A DNA stretch of 64,000 nt from Microbacterium helvum (lineage in GTDB: Bacteria; Actinomycetota; Actinomycetes; Actinomycetales; Microbacteriaceae). Positions 44,102 to 53,404 of the stretch are shown one piece after another. Numbering within the stretch: position 1 is the stretch's first letter; each line of letters begins with the position of its first letter. The DNA lies in the NCBI RefSeq assembly GCF_014779795.1, contig NZ_JACXZS010000003.1, positions 186,001 to 250,000 of the forward strand, written 5' to 3'. The translations under genes were made by a program, and so were the position numbers. The notes under the pieces were generated by a model. The model searched no databases. It was not told where the DNA came from and saw nothing but the letters and a program-made list of their open reading frames with translations.

Positions 44102-45363
44102 TGGCGACAGAGGCACTCGGGACGCAGACCGCGGCGCAGGACCGCCGCGCGGGGTTCGGTCAGCAGACGCTGACCGCGCTGCGCGCTGCCGGTCGTGTGC
44201 TCGGCCGCATGTTCGGGGTCGTGCGCCCCGCCGCCTGGGTGCTGATCTCTGCCACGCTCGTGCTGTGGATCGCCGGGCAGTCGCTCGGCTGGTGGGAGCT
44301 CACGGTGACGGCCGTCGTCATCGCCGCCGTGCTGCTGCTGTGCCTGCTGTTCCTCATCGGCCGCACCGCGTACGACGTGGCGCTCGACCTCAACCGCACG
44401 CGGGTGGTGGTGGGCGAGCGCGCGGTCGGCGCGCTGATGCTGTCCAACACCGGCCCCCGCGCGATCCTGCCGTCGCGCGTGCTGCTGCCGGTGGGCAACG
44501 GCCGCGGCGTCTTCGACGTGCAGCGCCTGGCTCCCGGCGAGCAGGCCGAGGAGCTGTTCGCCATCCCGACCTCGCGTCGCGCCGTCGTGAAGGTCGGCCC
44601 GGTGAGCGTCGTGCGCGGCGACCCGCTCGGCCTCTTCGAGCGCGTGCACCGCCGCGACGAGCCGGTCGACCTGTTCGTGCACCCGCGCACCGTGCTGTTC
44701 GACGGGCAGTCGCTCGGGTTCCTGCGCGACCTCGAGGGGCTGCCTGCCACCGACCTGTCGCCCGACGACGTGTCGTTCCACGCGCTGCGCGAGTACCAGG
44801 CCGGCGACGACCTGCGCCACGTGCACTGGAAGTCCACCGCCCGCACCGGGCACATCATGGTGCGGCAGTACGAAGAGACACGGCGCTCGCACTTCGTGAT
44901 CGGCCTGTCGACGAGTCCCGCCGACTACCGCGACGACGAGGAGTTCGAGCTCGCGATCTCGGCCGCCGGCTCTCTCGGGCTGCGTGCGCTGCGCGACTCG
45001 CAGCGCGTCGAGGTGCGCGTGCAGGAGCGAGCTCTTCCGGCCGCGACCGGCAAGCAGTTCCTCGACGCGCTGTCGGGTCTGGAGCACTCCCGCGCCCGCG
45101 CCGGCGGCATCGTCGAGCTCGCCGGCTCGGTCGCCGCCACCCTCGCGCTGGCGAGCGTCGTCGTGCTGGTCTGCGGAAGCAGGGTCGACCCGGCGGAGCT
45201 GCGCACCGCCTGCAGCCGCCTGCCGTTCGGCGCCCGCGCGCTCGCCGTCGTCGTGGCACCGGCCGGCACCGCTCCCGCGCTGCGGCGCATCGGCGAGGCG
45301 GACGTCATCACCGTGGGCGCGCTCGAGCAGCTCCCCCTCGCGCTGCGGAAGGTGCTCGCATGA
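44101..45363 (+). CDS. DUF58 domain membrane protein
   Basis: A 420-residue protein with two adjoining membrane helices at about 45-88 and a DUF58 domain. The signature DDLRHVHWKSTARTGHIMVRQYEE is intact near residue 240. DUF58 proteins are partners of MoxR ATPases and have a degenerate VWA-like fold. The gene overlaps its neighbours on both sides (ATG at 44101, stop ATGA at 45360-45363), showing tight coupling within the operon. Confidence 0.9.
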   Translation: MATEALGTQTAAQDRRAGFGQQTLTALRAAGRVLGRMFGVVRPAAWVLISATLVLWIAGQSLGWWELTVTAVVIAAVLLLCLLFLIGRTAYDVALDLNRTRVVVGERAVGALMLSNTGPRAILPSRVLLPVGNGRGVFDVQRLAPGEQAEELFAIPTSRRAVVKVGPVSVVRGDPLGLFERVHRRDEPVDLFVHPRTVLFDGQSLGFLRDLEGLPATDLSPDDVSFHALREYQAGDDLRHVHWKSTARTGHIMVRQYEETRRSHFVIGLSTSPADYRDDEEFELAISAAGSLGLRALRDSQRVEVRVQERALPAATGKQFLDALSGLEHSRARAGGIVELAGSVAATLALASVVVLVCGSRVDPAELRTACSRLPFGARALAVVVAPAGTAPALRRIGEADVITVGALEQLPLALRKVLA

Positions 45364-47819
45364 CCGCCCCCGCTCCCGCCCCCGAGACCGGCGCGCCGCA
45401 GAGGCGGACGCGCGCCGCGCGCGCGGCCCAGGCCCGCCCTCTGCGCGAGCCCGTCGCGCGGGTCCGCCCCGCCGCCCCCGCACCCGAACCGCTGTCGCGG
45501 CGGCGCTGGATCCTCGACCTCGTCGCCGTCGCAGCGCTGCTGCTGATCCCGATCGTCGGCTTCTGGCCGACCTTCGACGGGCCGCGCTACCTGGTGGCGG
45601 GTCTCGGCGGGCTCGCGCTCGGCATGGGCCTGGCGGTGCTCGGTCGCGTGTACCGCTGGGGCGTCCTGCCCCTGGCGGGCGCGACGGTGGTCGCATACTT
45701 CCTCTTCGGCGGTGCTCTCGCGCTGCCGGCGACGACCGTCGCGGGCGTCGTGCCCACCGTGCGGACGCTGGGGCTGCTCGCGCTCGGCGCCGTGATGTCG
45801 TTCAAGCAGCTGCTGACGACGGTCGCCCCGGTCGCCGCCGACGACGGTCACATGATCGTCCCGTTCCTGCTCGCTCTGGTCGCCGCCGTGCTCACGACGT
45901 CGTTCGCGCTGCGCCTGCGCAACGCGGGGTGGGCACTGCTTCCTGCCGGCGCGTTCCTCGTCGCCGAGATCGCGCTCGGCACATCGCAGCCCTTCGTCCC
46001 CGTCGTGCAGGGCGTCGTGTTCGGCCTGGTGAGCGTGGTGTGGATCGCGGTGCGCCAGGCCTGGCGCCCGCAGGCCGCCGCCGTCGCGGTCGGCGAGGGG
46101 GCGGCATCCCGTTCCGCGACCACGCGCCGCATCATGATGGGTGCCGGCGTCGTCGCCCTCGCCGGAGTCGTGGGCGTCACGACCAGCGCGTTCGCCGCGC
46201 CCTCCTCGCCGCGCTACGTGCTGCGCGACGTCGTGATCCCGCCGTTCGACATCCACGAGTTCGCGAGCCCGCTGCAGTCGTTCCGCGCGTATGTGCGCGA
46301 CCACTCCGATGACACCCTCTTCACGGTCACGGGTCTGCCGAAGGACGCCCGCGTGCGCCTGGCGACCATGGACGAGTACAACGGCATGGTCTACAACGTG
46401 TCCGACCAGGGTCTCGGCTCCTCGGGCGCGTTCTCGCAGGTGCGCACGAACATGTCGGCCGACGCGAAGGGCGACGAGGCGACGGTGCGCTTCGAGATCG
46501 GCGCCCTCGAGAGCGTATGGATGCCGGACGCCGGCGCCGTCCGCAGCATCGAGTTCGACGGCGACGATGCCGACGAGCTGCGCCGCTCGGCCCACTACAA
46601 CGAGTACACCCAGACCGGAGTCGTCACGGCCGGTCTCGGCGCGGGCGACGCCTACACCCTCGAGAGCGTGATCCCCGAGACGTGGAGCGACGAGCAGCTC
46701 GCGAAGCAGAAGTTCGCTCCGGTGACGCTGCCCAAGCAGGACGGCGTGCCGAACAGCCTCGCCGATGTCGCGTCGACGGCGACCGCCGAGGCATCCACTC
46801 CCATCGAGCAGGTGCGGGCGCTGCAGCAGTTCCTGTCGGAGGAGGGGTTCTTCAGCCACGGGCTGAAGAACCAGCCGCTGTCGCGCGCAGGGCATGGCGC
46901 AGAGCGCATCTCGACGCTGCTCGGCTCCAAGCAGATGGTCGGCGACGACGAGCAGTACGCGGTCGCGATGGCGCTGATGGCGCGCGAGCTGGGCATCCCG
47001 GCGCGCGTCGTGATGGGCTTCTACCCCGAAGAGGACGAAGCCGGCACGGGCCCGTTCGCAGCCAACGGCGACAACCTGCACGCGTGGGTCGAGGTCGCGT
47101 TCGACAAGGCCGGCTGGGTGCCGTTCGACCCGACTCCGCCCGAGGACCAGGTGCCGAGCGACCAGACGACCAAGCCGAAGGCCGACCCGAAGCCGCAGGT
47201 GCTGCAGCCGCCCCCGCCCCCGCAGGAGCCGGTCGACCTGCCGCCGACGGTGGCCGATGACCGCGGCTCGGACGACGAGGACGGCTTCGACGCCGGTCTG
47301 CTGTGGCTGATCGTGTCGATCGGCACGGGGGCGCTCACCGTGCTCGCGGTGCTGCTCGCGCCGTTCATCGTGATCGGCGTGCTGAAGGCCGCGCGCCGTC
47401 GGCGCCGGCGACAGGCCGAGCGTGCCGCCGACCGCATCAGCGGCGGCTGGGACGAGCTCGTCGACCGCGCCTCCGACCTCGGCGCACCGGTCCGGCCGGG
47501 CGCGACGCGGCAAGAGGACGCGGGCGTGCTCACGACCGCGTTCGCGGAGCCGCGCGTGGCGACCCTCGCGCACCGCGCCGACAGCGAGGTCTTCGGCCCG
47601 GCCGAGCCCACGCCCGCAGACATCGACGCGTTCTGGGCCGAGGTCGACGAGCTGGTCGGGGGCATGGCCCGCAAGCGCTCGGTGTGGCGCCGCCTGCGCG
47701 CGCGCCTGAGCCTGCGTACGCTCCTCGAAGGCACGCCCTTCGCGCTGTCCTCGCGCAGCGAACCCGACGCCCGGCGCGCTCCCGTACGCGCCGAACCCCC
47801 CGCACAGGAGAACGAATGA
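45360..47819 (+). CDS. transglutaminase-like membrane protein lacking the catalytic Cys
   Basis: An 819-residue protein. An N-terminal Arg/Pro-rich tail leads to about six membrane helices (50-270), then an extracellular transglutaminase-like domain. The motif that normally reads G-x-C-x-x-F/Y is GDDEQY here (residues 528-533), with Asp530 in place of the nucleophile Cys. His574 (NLHAWVEV) and Asp590 (PFDPTP) remain. A Pro-rich linker, a further helix (about 645-670) and a cytoplasmic tail follow. It probably binds rather than crosslinks substrates. It overlaps the DUF58 and RDD genes by ATGA. Confidence 0.9.
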   Translation: MTAPAPAPETGAPQRRTRAARAAQARPLREPVARVRPAAPAPEPLSRRRWILDLVAVAALLLIPIVGFWPTFDGPRYLVAGLGGLALGMGLAVLGRVYRWGVLPLAGATVVAYFLFGGALALPATTVAGVVPTVRTLGLLALGAVMSFKQLLTTVAPVAADDGHMIVPFLLALVAAVLTTSFALRLRNAGWALLPAGAFLVAEIALGTSQPFVPVVQGVVFGLVSVVWIAVRQAWRPQAAAVAVGEGAASRSATTRRIMMGAGVVALAGVVGVTTSAFAAPSSPRYVLRDVVIPPFDIHEFASPLQSFRAYVRDHSDDTLFTVTGLPKDARVRLATMDEYNGMVYNVSDQGLGSSGAFSQVRTNMSADAKGDEATVRFEIGALESVWMPDAGAVRSIEFDGDDADELRRSAHYNEYTQTGVVTAGLGAGDAYTLESVIPETWSDEQLAKQKFAPVTLPKQDGVPNSLADVASTATAEASTPIEQVRALQQFLSEEGFFSHGLKNQPLSRAGHGAERISTLLGSKQMVGDDEQYAVAMALMARELGIPARVVMGFYPEEDEAGTGPFAANGDNLHAWVEVAFDKAGWVPFDPTPPEDQVPSDQTTKPKADPKPQVLQPPPPPQEPVDLPPTVADDRGSDDEDGFDAGLLWLIVSIGTGALTVLAVLLAPFIVIGVLKAARRRRRRQAERAADRISGGWDELVDRASDLGAPVRPGATRQEDAGVLTTAFAEPRVATLAHRADSEVFGPAEPTPADIDAFWAEVDELVGGMARKRSVWRRLRARLSLRTLLEGTPFALSSRSEPDARRAPVRAEPPAQENE

Positions 47820-49432
47820 CAAGCAGCCCGCCAGGCGCCGGTCCGTCCCGCACGACGGTCTCGGCTTCGCTCGGACGCAGGGTGGGGGCGTTCGCGATCG
47901 ACCTCGCGATCGCCTACGTGATCGCCGGCGTCCTGATCGGCGTCAGCGCCGGCGTCGTCGTCGGCGCTGCGCAGGGCATGCAGCCCACCGCGCTGGCGGC
48001 CGTCGCGCTGCTCGCGTACCTGGTGGTCGGGCTGCTGATGCTCGTGTGGATGCTGGTCTACACGGCGATGCAGGGCGGACGAGGCTCGATCGGCCAGCGC
48101 CTGCTGCGCCTGCGGCTGCGGGATGCGACGACCGGCGGCGACATCGGCTTCGGCCGCGCGCTGTGGCGCAACATCGTCTTCGGCCTGGCGGGATCGATCG
48201 TCGTGGGCTACTTCTCGCCGCTGTTCGACCAGAGCGGTCGGCGACAGGGCTGGCACGACCTCGCCGCCAAGGCCGTGGTCGTCGATGCCGGACCGAGGGA
48301 TGCCGCGTCCCCGACGTCGTACGCGAGCCCGGCGGCGCGCACCGCGGCGGGCAACCCGTACGTCGCACAGCCCGGCGCGGCCAGGGCTGCCGTGCCGGCG
48401 CCCAGCTGGCCGCCGGTGACGCCGCCCGCTGCCCCGATGGCTCCGGCCGCGCCCGCCCTGGCTCCGGTCGCGCCGCCCTCGCCGCCGGCCCCGGCCGGGC
48501 TGTCGGCCGCCGAGGACGACCTCGCCGGCGCCACCGAGCTGCGTCCGACGCCGGCGCCCGTGCGGCCGGCGCCCACCGCCAGCCGGACGGCGGGGGTCAC
48601 CCCTCCGGCGGCGGTGTACGCGCAGCAGCCGGCGGGCGTGATCGCCGAGGTGCCGTGGCACTCGTCGGCCGCACCGGTGGCTCCCGCCGCCGCAGCAGCA
48701 CGGAGCACCGCGGTCGCGAAGCCGCCGGCCGCCTTCCCCGAGATGACGATCCCGTTCCCCGAGGCCACGACGACCGAGCCGCTGGGCGCACTCGCCGCTC
48801 TCGGGGTCCCGGAACCGGCCGCCGCGTCCGTGCCGTCCGCCCCGCCCGTTCCCGCCGCCGCTCCGTCCGGCTACGCGGCTCCCGCCCCGGCGCCCTACCC
48901 GGCTCCGGCTCCCGCCGCCGCGCACCCGGTGCTCGCACCCGTCGTGACGCCGGTGCCGGCGCCGGCCGCCGCGGCGGTGTCCGTCCCGCCCGCCGCGGGG
49001 GCGGGATCCACCACTGCCGTCGGCGGTGACGACATCGACGAGACGCGACTGGCCGTCGCCCCGCCCGCCCAGCGCGCCGCGCTGTACCCCGACGCCCCGG
49101 TGATCGCCGTGCTGACGTGGGACGACGGCACCCGCATGGCCGTGTACGGCCGCACGCTGTACGGCCGCAACCCCGCCGGCGAAGAGGGCGCGGTCGCGAT
49201 CGCGGTGCGCGACGAGACGCTGTCGCTGTCGAAGACGCACTTCGAGGTGGGCGGCGATCCCGCCGCGGCCTGGATCGTCGACCGGCACTCGACGAACGGC
49301 ACGGTGCTCGTGCGCGACGGCGGGCGCATCCCGCTCGCAGCGGGAGTGCGCACCACGCTGCGCGCCGGCGACAGGCTCGAGTTCGGCGACCGCACGGTGA
49401 TGGTGGGCTCAGGGACGGCGGGAGAGGCATGA
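47816..49432 (+). CDS. RDD membrane domain fused to an FHA domain
   Basis: A 538-residue protein. An RDD domain with about three membrane helices occupies residues 20-150 (GRRVGAFAIDLAIAYVI), followed by a Pro/Ala-rich linker of about 270 residues. The C-terminal FHA domain has GRNP, LSKTHFE and STNGT, all phosphothreonine-binding features. It likely brings a phosphorylated partner of the operon's kinase to the membrane. It is joined to both neighbours by overlapping codons. Confidence 0.88.
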   Translation: MTSSPPGAGPSRTTVSASLGRRVGAFAIDLAIAYVIAGVLIGVSAGVVVGAAQGMQPTALAAVALLAYLVVGLLMLVWMLVYTAMQGGRGSIGQRLLRLRLRDATTGGDIGFGRALWRNIVFGLAGSIVVGYFSPLFDQSGRRQGWHDLAAKAVVVDAGPRDAASPTSYASPAARTAAGNPYVAQPGAARAAVPAPSWPPVTPPAAPMAPAAPALAPVAPPSPPAPAGLSAAEDDLAGATELRPTPAPVRPAPTASRTAGVTPPAAVYAQQPAGVIAEVPWHSSAAPVAPAAAAARSTAVAKPPAAFPEMTIPFPEATTTEPLGALAALGVPEPAAASVPSAPPVPAAAPSGYAAPAPAPYPAPAPAAAHPVLAPVVTPVPAPAAAAVSVPPAAGAGSTTAVGGDDIDETRLAVAPPAQRAALYPDAPVIAVLTWDDGTRMAVYGRTLYGRNPAGEEGAVAIAVRDETLSLSKTHFEVGGDPAAAWIVDRHSTNGTVLVRDGGRIPLAAGVRTTLRAGDRLEFGDRTVMVGSGTAGEA

Positions 49433-50295
49433 TGGCCGAGCTGTCCGTCCCGATCGCGGTCGCGTTCGGCGCCGCGACCGACCCGGGTCTGCGCCGCCGC
49501 ATCAACGAGGATTCGTATCTGGCGCAGGCGCCGCTGTTCCTCGTCGCCGACGGCATGGGCGGGCACAACGCCGGAGAGATCGCGAGCGCGACCGTCGTCG
49601 AGGTGTTCGAGCAGCTCGCCGGGCGCGAGAGCCTCTCGCAGGCCGAGGTGCACGAGGCGCTCGCGACAGCCCGGCGCCGCGTGGCGGCCCTGCCGCCGGG
49701 CGGGGGAGCGGGCGCGGGCACGACGCTCGCGGGCGTCGTCGTCGCCGACGTGGACGGCGACGGCTACTGGCTCGCCGTCAACCTCGGCGACTCGCGCACC
49801 TACCGGCTGAGCGACGGCATCTTCGAGCAGGTGAGCGTCGACCACTCGTTCGTCCAGGAGCTGGTGGATGCCGGCGAGCTCGACGCCGTCCAGGCGCACA
49901 CCGATTCGCGCCGCAACGTCATCACGCGCGCGATCGGCGCCGGCAGCGACTCCGAGGCGGACTACTGGCTCATCCCAGCGGAGGAGGGCGACCGCATCCT
50001 GGTCTGCTCCGACGGGCTGTCGGGCGAACTGGAGCAGGACGCGATCCACGGCATCCTGCTGGCCGAGACCGACCCGCAGGCGGCCGCGACCCGGCTCGTG
50101 CACGAGGCCATGCTGCGCGGCGGCCGCGACAACATCACGGCCCTCGTCGTCGACGCGCTCGCCGTGCGCACCCGGAGCGCGCGGTCGAACGATCGCGATA
50201 CGGTTCCGGTAGGTGCGCCCGCAGCCGACGTCGAGGCCGACTTCGACATCGACGCCGACACCCTCCCCCGGGCGGCCTTCTCTGGAGGATCCTGA
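49429..50295 (+). CDS. PP2C family Ser/Thr protein phosphatase
   Basis: A 288-residue cytoplasmic phosphatase with all PP2C metal motifs: RRRINEDSY, VADGMGGHNAGE, NLGDSRTYR, SDGLSG and GGRDNITALVV. It should reverse phosphorylation by the kinase encoded at 51749. The start is ATG 49429 or 49432, overlapping the RDD-FHA stop. The last 40 residues are an acidic tail not found in the core domain. Confidence 0.93.
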   Translation: MMAELSVPIAVAFGAATDPGLRRRINEDSYLAQAPLFLVADGMGGHNAGEIASATVVEVFEQLAGRESLSQAEVHEALATARRRVAALPPGGGAGAGTTLAGVVVADVDGDGYWLAVNLGDSRTYRLSDGIFEQVSVDHSFVQELVDAGELDAVQAHTDSRRNVITRAIGAGSDSEADYWLIPAEEGDRILVCSDGLSGELEQDAIHGILLAETDPQAAATRLVHEAMLRGGRDNITALVVDALAVRTRSARSNDRDTVPVGAPAADVEADFDIDADTLPRAAFSGGS

Positions 50296-51752
50296 TGCCG
50301 ACGCTCTACGCGCCCGGGACGACGCCCGTCGCGGTGACGCCTCGCGGCTTCGCGGCACTCCAGTCCGGGGCTTCTGCGGCGTTGCTCGCACGCGTGCGGA
50401 CGGTGGTCGCCGACGGCCGCGGACTGGGCGGCGTGATCGAGGCGCTCACCGGCGCCTACGGCACCTCGCTGACGGCGATCCCCTCGTTCGCGGTGGCCCT
50501 CGTCGAGGGTGACGCCGTGCGCATCGCCGTGCGAGGCGACTTCGCCTTCGATATCGACGCCGGCGCCGGCGAGCGCATCTCGGGCGCGGGCGTGACCACC
50601 TGGACCGAGCGCGTGGTCCCCGGCGTCGTGCGTGTGACGCTGCAGCCGGGCGAGGCGGATTCGTCCGATCCCGCCGAGCTCCCCGCGACGGACGCCGTCG
50701 TGCTCGCCGCGAAGATCGTGTGGGATGCCGCCACCGCCACCGCCACCGCCACCGCCACCGCCACCGCCACCGCTTCGGCGGCCGCTCCCGCGACCGCCAC
50801 CGCTTCGGCGGCCGCTCCCGCGACCGCCCCCGTTTCGGCGGCCGCCCCCGCGACCGCCGCGAGCGTCGCGGATGCAGCATCCACTCTCTCCGCTGCGCAG
50901 TCGCGAAATGCGGCCCGCCGGGTCGCCGAACCGCAGAACCCGACCGCGGAGCGGATCAGCGACTCTGCTCCGCAGTCGCAATCCGCGGGTGCAGCCCACG
51001 GGGATGCGCAGAAACAGACCGCGGAGCCGAAGAAGGCGCCCGCGCCGGTGACGGCCGAGATCCCGGTCGTCGACGAAGAGCCGGCCGCGGGCCTCATCGA
51101 CTCGAGCACGGTGCACGGCATCGCCGGGGACGAGACGCTGCTGCCGACCGATTCCGCGCTGTCGCAGCCGCGCCCGCCGGCGCGAGGAGCGGTGCCGATC
51201 GCGCCCGTCGAAGACCCGGCGCTGGCGGCCACGATCATCCGCGGCGCGGCGGGTCCGGCCGCACCCGCGTCCCCGCCCGCGGGCGACCACGACGGCGAGA
51301 CGATCTCGCTCGCCCAGGTGCGTGCGATGCGGGCCGGTGCTGCCGCTGCGCCCACCGGTGCGGCATCCACGTCGACGACACCGCCGCCGCTCGCTCCGCC
51401 GCGTCCGCCCGCACCGGGCCGCATCCGCGTCTCGAGTGGCCAGGTGGTGATGCTCGACCGCACGGTCGTGATCGGCCGGAGGCCGCGCTCCACGCGTGTG
51501 AGCGGCACCGACCTGCCGCATCTCGTCGCGGTCGACAGCCCCCAGCAGGACATCTCGCGCAGCCATGTCGAACTGCGCGTCGAGGGTGAGAGCATCGTCG
51601 CGACCGACCTGCGCACCACCAACGGCACGACGCTGCTGCGCGCCGGCTCCGACCCGGTGCGGCTGCACCCGGGCGAGGCGACGGTCGTGATCCCGGGCGA
51701 CGTGCTCGACCTCGGCGACGGGATCACCGTCGCCGTCGAGGGGGTGTCGTGA
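50295..51752 (+). CDS. FHA domain protein with a repeat-built linker
   Basis: A 485-residue protein. An N-terminal domain of about 140 residues (unknown, beta-rich) is followed by a long linker. The C-terminal FHA domain has GRRPRS, ISRSHVE and TTNGT. The linker DNA is almost entirely repetitive: a GCCACC hexamer run, three 30-bp units (50766-50855), and two 61-bp palindromic units (50892-51027) identical in type to the intergenic dimer at 239-377. It would bind phosphothreonine made by the downstream kinase. It overlaps both neighbours. Confidence 0.88.
   Translation: MPTLYAPGTTPVAVTPRGFAALQSGASAALLARVRTVVADGRGLGGVIEALTGAYGTSLTAIPSFAVALVEGDAVRIAVRGDFAFDIDAGAGERISGAGVTTWTERVVPGVVRVTLQPGEADSSDPAELPATDAVVLAAKIVWDAATATATATATATATASAAAPATATASAAAPATAPVSAAAPATAASVADAASTLSAAQSRNAARRVAEPQNPTAERISDSAPQSQSAGAAHGDAQKQTAEPKKAPAPVTAEIPVVDEEPAAGLIDSSTVHGIAGDETLLPTDSALSQPRPPARGAVPIAPVEDPALAATIIRGAAGPAAPASPPAGDHDGETISLAQVRAMRAGAAAAPTGAASTSTTPPPLAPPRPPAPGRIRVSSGQVVMLDRTVVIGRRPRSTRVSGTDLPHLVAVDSPQQDISRSHVELRVEGESIVATDLRTTNGTTLLRAGSDPVRLHPGEATVVIPGDVLDLGDGITVAVEGVS
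50729..50855. repeat. hexamer run and 30-bp triplicate in the FHA linker
   Basis: GCCACC is repeated about seven times from 50729, giving Ala-Thr repeats. It is followed by three 30-bp units at 50766, 50796 and 50826 (each containing TTCGGCGGCCGC). All are in frame. Confidence 0.9.
50892..51027. repeat. palindromic repeat family B, dimer captured in frame
   Basis: Two 61-nt units (50892-50952 and 50967-51027, period 75) start GCT(C/G)CGCAGTC and end GACCGCGGAGC, aligning gap-free with the intergenic units at 239-299 and 317-377. CGCAGAA at offset 41 is shared by three of the four. The 75-nt period keeps the reading frame and gives 25-residue protein repeats such as SAPQSQ...QTAEPK. Confidence 0.75.
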
Positions 51753-53404
51753 TGGCCAAGCGCGCACCCATGGCACCGCCCGACCTTCCGGGCTTCACCT
51801 ACGTCGACCTGCTGGGCTCGGGCGGCTTCGCCGACGTGTACCTGTACGAGCAGGCGCTGCCCAAGCGCCGCGTCGCGGTGAAGGTGCTGCTCACCGACCG
51901 CATGTCGAGCGGCTCGGTCGAGGAGTTCACGGCCGAGGCGAACGTCATGGCGATGCTGTCGACGCATCCCGCGATCGTGACGATCTACCAGGCGGGCGTC
52001 GCCCGCGACGGGCGCCCGTACCTCGTGATGGAGTACTGCCCCCGGCCGAACCTGCAGGTGCGGTACCGGCGCGAGCCGTTCTCGATCGCCGAGTCGCTGC
52101 GGGTCGGCGTGCAGGTCGCGGCCGCCGTCGAGACCGCGCACCGCGCGGGCGTGCTGCACCGCGACATCAAGCCGGCCAACATCCTGGTCACCGAATACAA
52201 CCGTCCGGCGCTGACGGACTTCGGCATCGCGTCGACCACGACCGCCGCGGCAGAGTCCGCGGGTCTGTCGATCCCGTGGTCGCCGCCCGAGTCGTTCGCC
52301 GATGTGCCGCGCAGCGACCCCCGTTCGGACGTCTACGCGCTCGGTGCCACCGTGTACACCCTGCTGGCGGGGCGTTCGCCGTTCGAGCTGCCGGGCCAGC
52401 GCAACAGCGCCGCCGAGCTCATCTCGCGCATCGAGACGCTGCCGCTGCCGCCGCTCGGCCGCGCCGATGCGCCGCTCTCGCTGCAGCGCGTGCTCGAACG
52501 CGCGACGGCGAAGTCCTCTGCCGACCGCTACGAGAGCGCGCTCGCGTTCGCCCGTGCGCTGCAGACCGTGCAGATCGAGCTGTCGCACTCGGTCACGCCG
52601 ATCGACATCCTCGACGATCAGCTGCCCGATGACATCGAGGACGACGAGGACGACGGCCTCACCCGCGTGCGCGGCGTCGTCAGCATCGACCCGCAGACCA
52701 CCCCCGCAGCGGGGATGACGCGCCCGTCGGCCGCGACGACGCCGGTCGCGCCGCGTTTCACGGCCCAGGCGCCGCCGGCCTTCACCGCAGCGACCCCGCC
52801 GGTGTTCGACGCGGTCGACGAGGCGACCGTCATGCGCGCGACGCCGCCGGCGTACGCCGAGACGGCGCGCGGCTCCGCGTTCTCGCCGCCGCCGTCGCTC
52901 GACGAGACCGTCATGCGCGCGCCGGTGCCGCTTCCGGTGGCCACTGCTCCCCACGCCGACGAGGCGGGGGTGGATGCCGCATCCCCGCGCCGCCGGACCG
53001 GACTGTGGATCGGGCTCGGGGTCGCGGCCCTCGTGGTCGTCGCGATCATCGTCGGCGTCTCACTGCCCGGGTTGCTGGGCGGGACGCCGGAGCCCGTCGA
53101 GACCGAGGACTCGCACAACGCGCAGGACCCGGTGGGCGTCACCGTGCCTGCGGTTCCCGAGGTCACCGGCAAGCGGTCGGGCGACAAAGTGACGTTCACG
53201 TGGACGAACCCCGACCCGCAGGAGGGTGACCGCTTCCTCGTCACTCCCCAGTCGGTCGACGATCAGGACGAGCAGAGCGAGTACGTCGACGAGGCCGAGG
53301 TCACGGTGCCCGCGGCGGAATCGGGGAAGACGTGCGTCGAGGTGAGCCTCGTGCGTGAGAACGGCCGTGATCAGGGGGAGCCGACCGTAGGGTGCGTGAA
53401 ATGA
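51749..53404 (+). CDS. membrane-anchored serine/threonine protein kinase
   Basis: A kinase of about 550 residues. The Gly-rich loop is LGSGGFADVY, followed by Lys44 (VAVKV), the catalytic HRDIKPAN (Asp138) and TDFGIA, counted from ATG 51752. A long Pro/Thr linker with TVMRA motifs that look like phospho-acceptor sites leads to one membrane helix (about 422-445) and an extracellular beta-rich domain of about 100 residues, unlike PASTA repeats. It is the signalling centre of this operon, opposed by the PP2C protein and read by three FHA proteins. Confidence 0.92.
   Translation: MMAKRAPMAPPDLPGFTYVDLLGSGGFADVYLYEQALPKRRVAVKVLLTDRMSSGSVEEFTAEANVMAMLSTHPAIVTIYQAGVARDGRPYLVMEYCPRPNLQVRYRREPFSIAESLRVGVQVAAAVETAHRAGVLHRDIKPANILVTEYNRPALTDFGIASTTTAAAESAGLSIPWSPPESFADVPRSDPRSDVYALGATVYTLLAGRSPFELPGQRNSAAELISRIETLPLPPLGRADAPLSLQRVLERATAKSSADRYESALAFARALQTVQIELSHSVTPIDILDDQLPDDIEDDEDDGLTRVRGVVSIDPQTTPAAGMTRPSAATTPVAPRFTAQAPPAFTAATPPVFDAVDEATVMRATPPAYAETARGSAFSPPPSLDETVMRAPVPLPVATAPHADEAGVDAASPRRRTGLWIGLGVAALVVVAIIVGVSLPGLLGGTPEPVETEDSHNAQDPVGVTVPAVPEVTGKRSGDKVTFTWTNPDPQEGDRFLVTPQSVDDQDEQSEYVDEAEVTVPAAESGKTCVEVSLVRENGRDQGEPTVGCVK

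Noticed and set aside
44925..47822. 965-codon minus-strand frame opposite the DUF58 and transglutaminase-like genes
   Set aside because: Low-complexity Arg/Asp/His-rich shadow.
50720..51589. Alternative plus-strand frame with long Arg/His repeats in the FHA gene
   Set aside because: Product of the trinucleotide and 30-bp repeats read in a second frame.
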